Assembly (NCBI RefSeq): GCF_900107665.1
Contig: NZ_FNQT01000003.1
Coordinates: forward strand, 62,001-126,000
Reading direction: 5' to 3'
DNA from: Haloplanus vescus
Lineage (GTDB): Archaea; Halobacteriota; Halobacteria; Halobacteriales; Haloferacaceae
Length of the DNA: 64,000 nucleotides
Shown here in pieces: positions 27,350 to 35,325 of this stretch. Positions within the stretch are counted from its first letter, which is position 1. Every line of letters begins with the position of its first letter. A program made the translations under genes and the position numbers. The notes beneath the pieces were generated by a model. The model was given only the letters and a program-made list of their open reading frames with translations, was not told the origin of the DNA and made no database searches.

Positions 27350-28017
27350 CACGCGATCACCTCCTTCGGCCGCCCCACGTCGACGATTCGGCCGTCGTCG
27401 AGCCGTGCCACGCGGTCGGCCAGTCGCTCCGCCTGTCGCTCGTCGTGCGTGACGAGGACGGCCGTCCGCTCACCGGAGGCGAGAAGGTCGTCGAGCAGGC
27501 GTTCCACCTCGGCTTCCGCGGCGCTGTCCAGACTCGCCGTCGGTTCGTCCAAGAGGATTACTTCGGGATCGTTGACGACGGTCCGGGCGATGGCGACTCG
27601 CTGTGCCTCGCCGCCCGAGAGGTCGCTCGTCGTTCGGTCGGCGTACCCCGCGAGGCCCACGGCGTCGAGCAGGTTCGCCAGTCGCTCCTCGGACACAGTT
27701 TCCCCGCGGAGACGCGGGCCGATGGTGACGTTCTCGCGGACGGTCCCCGACCGGAGCGCGGGGTCCTGTGGCACCAGTCCGACGCGCTTCCGGAGTTCCT
27801 GCGGGTCGATAGTCCGATAGTCGGTCCCGTCGAGATGCACAGTACCGCCCGTCGGTTCGTCGAGGCGGTTGAGCAGGCGGAGCAGCGACGACTTCCCCGC
27901 ACCGGACGGACCGACGATGGCCATCGTCTCCCCGCTCCCCACGTCGAGCGATACCCCGTCCAGAATGCGCTCGCCGTCGATTTCGTAACTCAGGTGGTCG
28001 GCGCGTACGTCTGTCAT
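27349..28017 (-). CDS. FetA-like ABC transporter ATP-binding protein
   Basis: A 222-residue ABC ATPase: Walker A GPSGAGKS (36-43), Q-loop VPQDPAL, signature LSGGEAQR, Walker B VILLDEPTASLD and the switch His in LVTHDERQ. It precedes the UPF0014 permease and overlaps it by one codon, so it energises that exporter. No periplasmic binding protein is encoded, which supports export rather than uptake. PstB-like phosphate ATPases look similar, but the permease identity decides. Confidence 0.92.
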   Translation of the reverse strand: MTDVRADHLSYEIDGERILDGVSLDVGSGETMAIVGPSGAGKSSLLRLLNRLDEPTGGTVHLDGTDYRTIDPQELRKRVGLVPQDPALRSGTVRENVTIGPRLRGETVSEERLANLLDAVGLAGYADRTTSDLSGGEAQRVAIARTVVNDPEVILLDEPTASLDSAAEAEVERLLDDLLASGERTAVLVTHDERQAERLADRVARLDDGRIVDVGRPKEVIA

Positions 28018-28114
28018 TGGTCGTGCGACCGCCCCATACGCTGCCTACCTCCGCCCACCGCATGAACGTTCGCCCCCGAAAAACCGAAGGATCTTGCATA
28101 ATAATATATGTTAT

Positions 28115-28504
28115 ATGCCGAGTGACGTGACGGTCGACACGGGCGAGGCACCGATTACCGGCGCAGTCGTTGAGCGCGTGGCCACGGGCGTCGACCCCGA
28201 CTCGACGGACATCGTCGACGCACTCCTGGCGGTCAACGCGGAGTTACTCGGCCGGCACGGCCAGTTCGAACGGGCCGCCGACTACGTCACCGTCGACGGG
28301 ACGCGCGCCTACCGAATCGAGCGAGCGATGTGGGATGACCTCATCGACGACTTCGACTTCGACCAGTCGCTGGCCGCGGCCGTCCGCCTCACGCACACCG
28401 AGCAGGCGAGAAACCTGTTCACGACGACGGTCGGTGCCGACGACCGGTTCGCCACCAACGAAGTGGGGGTCGTCGTCGGCATCGACACCGCCGAACAGTT
28501 CTGA
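28115..28504 (+). CDS. Haloarchaeal protein of unknown function (129 aa)
   Basis: A 129-residue acidic soluble protein (MPSDVTVDTGEAPITGAVVE) with mixed helices and strands, including DALLAVNAELLGRHGQFERAADYVTVDGTRAYRIE and VGVVVGIDTAEQF. No family is recognised with confidence. Start choice is open: an AT-rich TATA-like element at 28096-28107 is too close to ATG 28115 but is 27 nt before the in-frame GTG 28127, which would suit a leaderless start. It is followed tail to tail by the universal stress protein. Confidence 0.7.
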   Translation: MPSDVTVDTGEAPITGAVVERVATGVDPDSTDIVDALLAVNAELLGRHGQFERAADYVTVDGTRAYRIERAMWDDLIDDFDFDQSLAAAVRLTHTEQARNLFTTTVGADDRFATNEVGVVVGIDTAEQF

Positions 28505-28513
28505 CGCGTCGCC

Positions 28514-28933
28514 TCAGTCCTTACCCTTCCGCGTCTGTTCGACCGTCACGACTGGCACGTCCGCGTTGGCCAGGATGAGTTTCGAGACGCTTCCGAGCAG
28601 AATCTTGCCGAGTCCCGTTCGCTTGCGCGACCCGATGACGATGTAGTCCGGGTTGAGCTCCTCGGCCACTTGCAGGATGTGATTCGCCGTCCGTCCCGTG
28701 GGCAGGTCGCGGCGCGTCTGCTCGGGCATGATTCGGAGGTCGACGCCCTCCAGGTCCCCGATGACCGACGTGACGATGTCTTCGACCTGCTGTCGGGCCG
28801 CTTCCTCGTCCCCGTCCTCCGGCACGACATGGAGAATCACGAGCTGCATGTCCATGCTCGTCGCGAGGTCGTAGGCAGTCTCCACGACGCCCTTGCAACC
28901 GGGGTCTCTGTCAATGGCTGTCAGTATCACCAT
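28514..28933 (-). CDS. Universal stress protein (UspA family)
   Basis: A 139-residue single UspA domain starting MVILTAIDRD. Conserved parts are LVILHVVPE, ADELNPDYIVIGSRKRTGLGK (the ATP-binding GxxGxGK-like motif is GSRKRTGLGKILLGS) and VSKLILANADVPVVTVE. The G-2x-G-9x-G(S/T) pattern is present, so nucleotide binding is likely. The ATG at 28933 has a TTTAATTATT box about 27 nt upstream (28955-28964, minus strand). It is divergent from the Nramp-like transporter with 332 nt between starts. Confidence 0.93.
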   Translation of the reverse strand: MVILTAIDRDPGCKGVVETAYDLATSMDMQLVILHVVPEDGDEEAARQQVEDIVTSVIGDLEGVDLRIMPEQTRRDLPTGRTANHILQVAEELNPDYIVIGSRKRTGLGKILLGSVSKLILANADVPVVTVEQTRKGKD

Positions 28934-29265
28934 GCTATCAATAATTCCTAACAATAATTAAATCGCTTTCGACCGCGTCATCATTACTCGGCGTTTCTCT
29001 CGTGACAGATTGCTGAGAACGATACCCCGACGCTGTCTGCTGATTCTCGAACATTTAAGCGTCTTAAATGTCCTTAAATAACATGGTATACATGATAAAT
29101 CATGCAAAAAGTGCACCTTTCCTCATTTATACCGTCCCTACGGTCTTTCATGAATTTGAACATGCGGCAGAGACCAGCACGACTCACTTCGTCGCCGAGT
29201 TATCTCGGCACGCCGGGGCGCATCAACCAACTCCAGCCAGGCACGCACTCACGGGGTGATGGTGC
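28934..29265. promoter_or_regulatory. AT-rich divergent regulatory region (uspA / Nramp-like gene)
   Basis: These 332 nt are markedly AT-rich for this genome. They hold the uspA TATA element (28955-28964), a perfect inverted repeat (29051-29071), a run CCTTAAATAACATGGTATAC with TATA character just after it, and a smaller dyad CATGATAAATCATG (29090-29103). I see no convincing gene: the 63-codon frame from 29068 overlaps the repeat and has no haloarchaeal composition. Confidence 0.65.
29051..29071. promoter_or_regulatory. 9-bp-arm inverted repeat, candidate operator
   Basis: ACATTTAAG-CGT-CTTAAATGT is a perfect inverted repeat with a 3-nt centre, about 195 nt before the start of the Nramp-like gene and directly upstream of an AT-rich promoter-like stretch. 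Its size suits a dimeric helix-turn-helix metalloregulator such as the DtxR/SirR family; the regulator is not identified. Confidence 0.6.
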
Positions 29266-30657
29266 GTGAGTACCGAGACTGCGTCGGAGACGCGCATCTC
29301 CGAACCGCCGTCGAACCTGAAGGAGTTCCTGAGCTACATGGGGCCGGCCTGGGTGTTCACCGCCTCACAGATCGGTGGCGGTGAGGTCCTGAGCGTTCCC
29401 CTCGGGGGCGCGTACCTCGGGATGGAGGGCATCTGGCTCATCCCCCTGATTACGTTCACGAAGATTTTCGGCCAGTACTACCTCGTCCGCTACGGCGTCA
29501 TGACCGGGGACACGTTCCTCGACGCTCTCTACGAGCGTAGCTGGGCGCTGAAGTGGATTTTCTACTACGTGTTCCTCGGCGGGCTCATATACGCCATCGG
29601 CCTCTCCGGCCACTTGGGTGAGACAGCCGGTGCGTTCAACTCACTCGTTCCCGCCATCTCGAACACGTGGTGGATGCTCATCACCGTCGTCGCGGGCCTG
29701 CTGGTCGTCGGCATGCGCTCGTACAACCTTATCGAGAAGCTCGCGACGTCGCTGCTGTGGATCTTCCTGGTCCTCATCGCTTTCGTCTCGCTCTCGACGA
29801 TGAACGTCTGGGGGCCGAACCTCGCCTCCGGTCTCGTCCCGTCCATGCCCGGCCGCGTTGAAGGGCTGGGCGTCGGCGGCATGGCGTTCGTCCTCACGAT
29901 GTTCGGCTGGATCGGTGCCGGCTTCGGTCCGACCGTCTCCTACGTCTGGTTCGCGAAGGACAAGGTCATGGGGATGTTCGAACCGCTCGACAAGGGCATT
30001 GAGATCGACAAGTACGACCTGACCGACGAGGAGATTAGCCACCTCAAGGGCTGGGGCGACATCGTCCTCTGGCAGAACATGCTCTCCTCGACCATCCTCG
30101 CCGTCTTCTCGTTCTTCATGTGGACGGCCGCAGCCGCGACCCTGCACGTTCAGGGCATCCAGCCCAGCGGCTTCACCGTCATCCCCGAGATGGCGGCCAT
30201 CTTCACGACGCAGTTCGGCCAGTGGTCCGCGACGCTGTTCCTGCTGACCACCGTCGCCGCGCTGTTCTCGACGCTCATCGGTCCGATGTACGGCATGTCG
30301 CGGCTCTGGGAGGACGCCTTCGCGCTCCACGGCCTCTTCGAGAAGTACCCCATCACCCGTGACACCGTCTTCCGGATGACCATCGTCCTGTTCGCAGTCA
30401 TCCCGCTCTCGCTGAACCTCTTCCTCGAAGCGCCGCTCATCCTGTTCGCGCTCTCGGGGGCGCTGTTCGCTCCGGCCGTCGGGCTCATGTACCTCGCCGT
30501 GATGTACATGTCGTTCGACATCGACATCGACTCCCTCTCGCCGACGCGCAAGTGGGCAGTCGGTCTCGCGCTGTTCGCCGGCATCGTGATGATTATCTCT
30601 GGTGTCTGGGAAGCGCGCAGCTCTCTCGAGACGATTCAGACGCTGCTCGGGCTGTAA
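29266..30657 (+). CDS. Nramp-family-like divalent metal transporter, non-canonical motifs
   Basis: A 463-residue membrane protein of about eleven helices with the Nramp (PF01566) layout. Helix 1, GPAWVFTASQIGGGEVLSVP, aligns with the Nramp region that usually contains the metal-binding DPGN, here replaced by IGGGEV. The helix 6 MPH motif is also not visible. GTG 29266 is the start (MSTETASETRISE). A cytoplasmic insertion of about 35 residues (MGMFEPLDKGIEIDKYDLTD) lies near 240. Because the coordinating residues differ, the substrate may be a different ion or a small organic solute. Confidence 0.8.
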   Translation: MSTETASETRISEPPSNLKEFLSYMGPAWVFTASQIGGGEVLSVPLGGAYLGMEGIWLIPLITFTKIFGQYYLVRYGVMTGDTFLDALYERSWALKWIFYYVFLGGLIYAIGLSGHLGETAGAFNSLVPAISNTWWMLITVVAGLLVVGMRSYNLIEKLATSLLWIFLVLIAFVSLSTMNVWGPNLASGLVPSMPGRVEGLGVGGMAFVLTMFGWIGAGFGPTVSYVWFAKDKVMGMFEPLDKGIEIDKYDLTDEEISHLKGWGDIVLWQNMLSSTILAVFSFFMWTAAAATLHVQGIQPSGFTVIPEMAAIFTTQFGQWSATLFLLTTVAALFSTLIGPMYGMSRLWEDAFALHGLFEKYPITRDTVFRMTIVLFAVIPLSLNLFLEAPLILFALSGALFAPAVGLMYLAVMYMSFDIDIDSLSPTRKWAVGLALFAGIVMIISGVWEARSSLETIQTLLGL

Positions 30658-30703
30658 GCCCGGCCTCGTTCGCGCCCCGCGCTTTTCTTCGATATTCCGC
30701 CGC

Positions 30704-31348
30704 TCAGCGCATCGCTCGCCACTCGTCGCGGGCGGCCAGTCGCTCCACCTGCGCCATCGACAGCGGTTCGTAGCCGGTCAGTTCGACCGAACAGTTGACC
30801 GTCCGTCGCCCCGGGTTCGCCAGCGGATAGTGCTCCGGCCAGTTGTTGTGGTGGTGACCGTGGATGCGCCAGCCGTTCCACCGGTCGGCGAGATTCTCCG
30901 GCATCCGCTCTGCGAACGCCTCCGGCATTCCCCCGCCCGGAAGCGACGACGGCGTATCGCCTGGGAAGTGACTCACGAAGAAGGCTCGGTCACCGTGTCG
31001 AATCTCGGCGGTGTAGACGACTCGGTCGGCCGACGACGGATACACGTGGTCGTGGTCGCCGCGGACGAACACCTTCTCGCCGTTGAGCGTGTCCCACAGG
31101 TTGTCCACTTTCCGCTGGGCCGCCGCACCCTCCATGAACCACGCGAAGTCGCCGACGAAGACGACCGTATCCTCGGCGTCGACGCGACGGTTCCAGTTCG
31201 CCAGCAGCGCCCAGTTCATGTCGTCGAGCCCCGCCTGTGTCGTCTCGAACCGCTCGTCGCGACAGTAGTCGATGATGTTGGCGTGATTGAAACCCAGGTC
31301 GGAGACGACGAAGTCCACGTCGGTCAGGACGATATCGGCGAGGGTCAT
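30704..31348 (-). CDS. Calcineurin-like metallophosphoesterase
   Basis: A 214-residue phosphoesterase with SDLGFNHANII, VVFVGDFAWF, GDHDHVYP, SHFPGD and HGHHHNNWPE. The opening Asp-x-His is present as a variant (SDLGFNHANI), as in a family of phage-like and microbial phosphoesterases. The C-terminal VNCSVELTGYEPLS is typical. The start ATG 31348 (MTLADIVLTD) follows a Met five codons upstream (31363). The substrate is unknown. It converges on the Nramp-like gene. Confidence 0.87.
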   Translation of the reverse strand: MTLADIVLTDVDFVVSDLGFNHANIIDYCRDERFETTQAGLDDMNWALLANWNRRVDAEDTVVFVGDFAWFMEGAAAQRKVDNLWDTLNGEKVFVRGDHDHVYPSSADRVVYTAEIRHGDRAFFVSHFPGDTPSSLPGGGMPEAFAERMPENLADRWNGWRIHGHHHNNWPEHYPLANPGRRTVNCSVELTGYEPLSMAQVERLAARDEWRAMR

Positions 31349-31427
31349 CGGCGTCACCGACACGCGCCGCTTCCTAAGTCACACCGCCTGCGTCGAAAAA
31401 ACGAAGCCGCGACTTCGGGACCGCGAT

Positions 31428-32786
31428 TCAGTCGAGGTTCGGTTCGACGTCGTCGAGGTTCTTCCGGGCCGAGTCGAGGAGGAGTTTCCGCTCGGCGCGG
31501 GCGACGACGCGGCGCACCTCGTCCACGGCGTCGATGTTCGAGGAGAGCGAACTGATGCCCTTCTCGACGAGGAACTTCGCCATGTCGGGGTGGGAACCGG
31601 ACTGCCCCGTGATGGTCGTGTCCACGTCGTGTTCGTTACACGCCTCGATGACCTCCGCCATCGCTTCGAGGATGGTCGGGTGGAAGTCGTCGAAGCGGTC
31701 GGCGACCTGCGCGTTGTTGCGGTCGACCGCCAGCATGAACTGGACAATGTCGTTGGTGCCGAGGGCGACGAAGTCGATGCCCTCGTCGATGATTTCGTCG
31801 ATGGACCGGATGCTGGCCGGCGTCTCGATCATCGCGCCCCAATCGTGTTTGTCCCGGTCGATGCCGACTTCGTCCATCAGCTCTCGCGCCCGACGCACGT
31901 CCTCTGCGTCGTTGGGAAGCGGGAACATGACCTCGACGTTGTCGTAGCCCATGTCGTGGAGGCGCTTGAACGCCCGCAGTTCGAGCTTGACCATCTCCGG
32001 CTCCTTGAGGCTCCGTCGGATGCCGCGGTAGCCGAGCATCGGGTTGTGCTCGTGGGGTTCGTTCTCGCCGCCTTCGAGCTCCGCGAGTTCGTCAGTCGGG
32101 GCGTCGAGCGTTCGGGCGCGTACCGGGCGCGGGTAGAACGCGTCGGCCACCTTCCGAATCTCCTCGGAAATCTCCTCGACGAAGGCCTCCTCGCCGTGGT
32201 CGGCGACGTACTTCTCCGGCGTCTTGCTCGTCGAGAGCAGGATGTGCTCCAAGCGGAGCAGGCCGACGCCGTCGGCGCCGGTGTCGGCGGCGCGCTGGGC
32301 CGCGTCCGGGATGGAGACGTTCACTTTGACCTCCGTCGCCGTCGTCGGCGCGGACCCGGTCGGCACCTCGCGGTCCTCGTCGATGTCGGCTTCTTCGACG
32401 TCCGTCGAGTCGTCCTCGGGTTCCGCGACGACGACAGTCCCTTTCTCGCCGTCGAGCGTGATGCGCTGGCCGTCCGTGAGGGCGTCCGTCGCGTCACCAC
32501 AGCCGACGATGGCGGGGACGCCGAGTTCGCGCGAGACGATGGCCGCGTGGGAGGTCATCCCACCCTCGTCGGTGATGATACCCGCCGAGCGCTTCATCGC
32601 CGGCACCATGTCCGGCGCCGTCATCTCGGTGACGATGACGTCGCCTTCGTCGATGCGGTCGGCTTCCTCGATGTCCTCGATGATCTTGACCGGCCCCGTC
32701 GCAACGCCGGGACTCGACCCATAGCCCGTAGTCAGTTCTGTGCCCGGTTCCTGCTCCTCGTCGACTGCCGCGCTTTCGTTCGCCAT
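31428..32786 (-). CDS. PEP-synthase-like protein lacking the ATP-grasp domain
   Basis: A 452-residue protein equal to the C-terminal two thirds of phosphoenolpyruvate synthase: the phosphohistidine swivel domain with GGMTSHAAIVSRELGVPA (His80) and the PEP/pyruvate TIM barrel (about 155-445) with RTLDAPTDE, NPMLGYRGIR, ETPAS and GTNDIVQF. The ATP-grasp nucleotide domain of PpsA is absent, and no partner lies nearby. The barrel motif normally reading ICGQ reads ITGQ (Thr393), replacing the catalytic Cys of PpsA/EI enzymes. It directly abuts the gap stop (TAA then ATG), so it is co-translated with type II GAPDH. It could be regulatory or work with a separate ATP-grasp protein. Confidence 0.85.
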   Translation of the reverse strand: MANESAAVDEEQEPGTELTTGYGSSPGVATGPVKIIEDIEEADRIDEGDVIVTEMTAPDMVPAMKRSAGIITDEGGMTSHAAIVSRELGVPAIVGCGDATDALTDGQRITLDGEKGTVVVAEPEDDSTDVEEADIDEDREVPTGSAPTTATEVKVNVSIPDAAQRAADTGADGVGLLRLEHILLSTSKTPEKYVADHGEEAFVEEISEEIRKVADAFYPRPVRARTLDAPTDELAELEGGENEPHEHNPMLGYRGIRRSLKEPEMVKLELRAFKRLHDMGYDNVEVMFPLPNDAEDVRRARELMDEVGIDRDKHDWGAMIETPASIRSIDEIIDEGIDFVALGTNDIVQFMLAVDRNNAQVADRFDDFHPTILEAMAEVIEACNEHDVDTTITGQSGSHPDMAKFLVEKGISSLSSNIDAVDEVRRVVARAERKLLLDSARKNLDDVEPNLD

Positions 32787-33782
32787 TTAAATCTCGCCAA
32801 TGCCCATGACTTCGTTCGTCAGTTCGATGCTCTCCTCCGCGTCGGCGTCGCCCATCATCGCTCGGATGGCGTCCACGTTCTCCGGCACCACGTCGCTCTC
32901 GCGGTGGATGGACTGGAAGAGGTGGAGCTGGTTGCCCTGCTCGACGGTGATGGAGTCCTCGAAGATCTGGTTCTCGTAGAGGTTCATGCGGTCGCGCCCG
33001 CGGTCGAGGGCGAACTCTTGGAGTTCCCACCCCGAGTCGATGCCGAGGTCGCCGTCGATGACGTGGATGCGCGACTGGGACGCGAGCAGGTCACGGACCT
33101 CTTCGGCGCTCACGTCCTCGCCGAGTTCTACGTTGATGCCGTGGAAGTGGTGACGCACCGTCGGCACCTTCATCCCCATCGTCGTAATCGGGCCCATATC
33201 CGGAATCACTTCCAGCGCGTCCGGGCCGTGGTGTGAAGGAAGCGTGACGGGGTCTGCAGACGTGACCGCGTGCTCGCCTCGGCAGCGAACGAGCGTGATG
33301 CTCGCGCGGTCGACGCCGTACTCCTCGTGCAGGGGCGCGAACATCCGGTTCAGCCCTGTCGTGTTACAGGAGACGATGCGGACGTAGTCCTTGTCCGTCG
33401 CCTCGTCGTAGTTGGCTCGGGCGGTGAAGCTCGCGTCCGCCACGTCCGCGCCCTCGCCACCCTGGAAGAGGGCGGGCGTGTCGTGTTCCTCGTAGATGGG
33501 GCGATACTCCGCGCCCATCCCCGCCGGCGTCGCGTCGGCGACGATGTCGCTCGCGTCGATGAGGTCGTGGATGTCGCCCGCGACGTCCATGCCGACGTCC
33601 TCCCATCGGTCGTGCCGACCGTCGGGGACGTAGATGTCGTAGCCGCGGTCCGCGGCCGCGTCCGCCGTGTGGTTCGGACTGGCTTTCCCGATGCCGACTA
33701 ACTCCATGTCGGGCATCGAATTTACTGCGTCGGCAACCCGCTTGCCGATGGTACCATAGCCGTTGACGCCTACGCGTATCAT
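32787..33782 (-). CDS. gapB: Type II glyceraldehyde-3-phosphate dehydrogenase
   Basis: A 331-residue archaeal (type II) GAPDH: Rossmann motif VGVNGYGTIGKRVADAV, catalytic Cys139 in SCNTTGLNR, and RCRGEHAVTSADPVTLPSHHGPDA. In Haloferax the type II enzyme serves gluconeogenesis, consistent with the PEP-synthase-like gene following at zero spacing. The start at 33782 has a TATATGG box (minus strand, about 33804-33811) 26 nt upstream, so the transcript is probably leaderless. The longer frame to 33857 lies in the promoter. Confidence 0.95.
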   Translation of the reverse strand: MIRVGVNGYGTIGKRVADAVNSMPDMELVGIGKASPNHTADAAADRGYDIYVPDGRHDRWEDVGMDVAGDIHDLIDASDIVADATPAGMGAEYRPIYEEHDTPALFQGGEGADVADASFTARANYDEATDKDYVRIVSCNTTGLNRMFAPLHEEYGVDRASITLVRCRGEHAVTSADPVTLPSHHGPDALEVIPDMGPITTMGMKVPTVRHHFHGINVELGEDVSAEEVRDLLASQSRIHVIDGDLGIDSGWELQEFALDRGRDRMNLYENQIFEDSITVEQGNQLHLFQSIHRESDVVPENVDAIRAMMGDADAEESIELTNEVMGIGEI

Positions 33783-33903
33783 ACCGGTCGTTGACCTCAA
33801 CCCCATATAGTGGCGACGCACTGCGCATATTTTGCATGAACTTTCGTCTTTAACCATGAGGGACGCAGAGAGAACACGTCAGCCACCGCGGCGCTCTCCA
33901 ATT

Positions 33904-34113
33904 ATGAACGATCCGAAACAGCAGGTCTCGTCCCGTGGTATCCGCATTCTAGGTGTCTTCGTCGTCGCCTATCTCCTGGTCGGCTCCTACCTCTACTTCT
34001 ATCTCAAACCGCCCGACATCGTCTTTATCGCCTACGGGATTTTGAGCTGGGTGGGTGGGATGCTCCTGTTCTACTACCTCCACACGACCTACATGGCGCA
34101 GTTCGACCCCTGA
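33904..34113 (+). CDS. Small two-helix membrane protein (69 aa)
   Basis: A 69-residue protein starting MNDPKQQVSSRG with two transmembrane helices (about 14-32 and 40-60) and a short YMAQFDP tail. A TTTAAC promoter-like element lies at 33849-33855. An in-frame ATG at 33856 could add 16 Arg-rich residues. It is divergent from gapB. The short length and two-helix hairpin suggest a subunit or assembly factor, but no family is recognised. Confidence 0.65.
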   Translation: MNDPKQQVSSRGIRILGVFVVAYLLVGSYLYFYLKPPDIVFIAYGILSWVGGMLLFYYLHTTYMAQFDP

Positions 34114-34266
34114 CCGGCCAGTCCCCGCCCGTCGACTCACTCCCTATTTATCAGTAACGTTCATTTACTTTACCGGCAGTATTCTTCAGTATCATTCATT
34201 TTAATCATGGTCGTTGATTACCTCGTTAAATATATTGGGGTACAGCCATAACTTGCTAGCAGAACG

Positions 34267-34503
34267 ATGGCCGCCGTATCCGATCTGAATCAGTGGGGAA
34301 CCGAGACGGGAGGACAGGTAAGCGACGCCCGCGTCGCTCTCGGCACTGCGATGGTGGTCACCATCGCCGCCGTCGCCGCTGCCGGGGAGTTCCTCGGTCC
34401 GGCCGCCGCCGGGCAGGCCGCCGCGGCGATGCTGCCGGTCGTCGCCGTCACGATGTTCCGCGCACCGCTCGACAGCTGTTCGATTTACGCGTCGCTCCGA
34501 TAA
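34267..34503 (+). CDS. Small hydrophobic haloarchaeal protein (78 aa)
   Basis: A 78-residue protein: 22 polar residues (MAAVSDLNQWGTETGGQ), then an Ala/Val-rich hydrophobic region (about 24-62), ending CSIYASLR. It could form one or two membrane helices. A strong TATA-like GTTAAATATA (34224-34233) is about 35 nt upstream, giving a leader of about 10 nt. The 150 nt before it are AT-rich and hold no gene. Function unknown. Confidence 0.6.
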   Translation: MAAVSDLNQWGTETGGQVSDARVALGTAMVVTIAAVAAAGEFLGPAAAGQAAAAMLPVVAVTMFRAPLDSCSIYASLR

Positions 34504-34589
34504 CCCGTTTCGTCTCTAAGAACCGTTCCGCATCGACTATCTCGCTCGCGACGACGACGGTCGCGACGTCTGATTCTTCAGGAAAACTA

Positions 34590-34748
34590 TCAATCTGCGC
34601 CGTCGCGCGTCTCGCTCAGATGTTCCCAGATTTCCGTGCAGCCAGCCCCAGCCTCGACGTCGGAGAGGTGGTTGTGCTCTTCGGCGTCGTCGTCTCGCTC
34701 GGCGTCGACCTGCGCCGACGCAGTCGCGGTCTCGCTTTTCTCGGTCAT
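34590..34748 (-). CDS. Conserved small acidic haloarchaeal protein (52 aa)
   Basis: A 52-residue protein on the minus strand, starting MTEKSETATASAQVDAERDD and ending GAGCTEIWEHLSETRDGAD. The C-terminal half, with one Cys and Trp in GAGCTEIWEHLSE, resembles a widespread short haloarchaeal protein I recall; the first 25 residues are acidic and disordered. The box GTATAA at 34773-34778 (TTATAC on the coding strand) is 27 nt upstream, the leaderless spacing. Function unknown. Confidence 0.7.
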   Translation of the reverse strand: MTEKSETATASAQVDAERDDDAEEHNHLSDVEAGAGCTEIWEHLSETRDGAD

Positions 34749-34974
34749 CGATATTCCATACGTGTCTCCCCCGTATAAGGCCGTCTTCGCACGTAATCAC
34801 TACCCGTTCTCCCGCATGGAGGCGCTCCTTTCCGGTATCCGTGACGGGGGAGATTCGGGTGAATCGGTCGCAGTCTGTCGATTCGTTCGCTCTCGGTCCC
34901 GAAACCGCGTCTGACGACCGGCAAACACGACGCGTGTCGACGGCCTTACCGACCCTGGCCCCTTAGCATGCGAC

Positions 34975-35310
34975 ATGACGACCTCGGTTCACCAGCTCGA
35001 CGACGGCGCCTGGGTCAGCGTCAACGACTCCCGCGAAGTGAACGTGAGCGACCTCTGGCGGCTCGCACGCCACGATTTCTGCCGTTGCCGACTCGCCGAC
35101 TTCCTCGTCGAGGGCTTCGTCGAAGTCGCGCCCGACGGCGCCGACGTCGAGGCGCGGGTCGCCGGGCGGTGCATCCAGTGCGGTGCGAGCGGCGTCACCG
35201 ACTGGCTGACGCTCGGCCGCGTCGATCCGGAGACCGACGAGTTCCGGCCTGTCGTCCCCGAGAGCGTTCACGTCCCCGGTCGACGCTCCCGTCTGGCGAC
35301 GCCGCCCTGA
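34975..35310 (+). CDS. Small cysteine-bearing haloarchaeal protein, possible metal site
   Basis: A 111-residue soluble protein (MTTSVHQLDDGAWVSVNDS) with a CRC motif near residue 36-38 and CIQCG near 66-70, which together could bind zinc or an Fe-S centre. The spacing is irregular, so this is only suggestive. The C-terminal third is polar. It lies 99 nt upstream of the reductase gene on the same strand, separated by that gene's own promoter. Confidence 0.65.
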   Translation: MTTSVHQLDDGAWVSVNDSREVNVSDLWRLARHDFCRCRLADFLVEGFVEVAPDGADVEARVAGRCIQCGASGVTDWLTLGRVDPETDEFRPVVPESVHVPGRRSRLATPP

Positions 35311-35325
35311 CGGCTCGTACATAGC

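Noticed and set aside
29068-29259. 63-codon frame before the Nramp-like gene
   Set aside because: It overlaps the inverted repeat, lacks acidic haloarchaeal composition and shows no motif; the AT-rich DNA is better read as regulatory.
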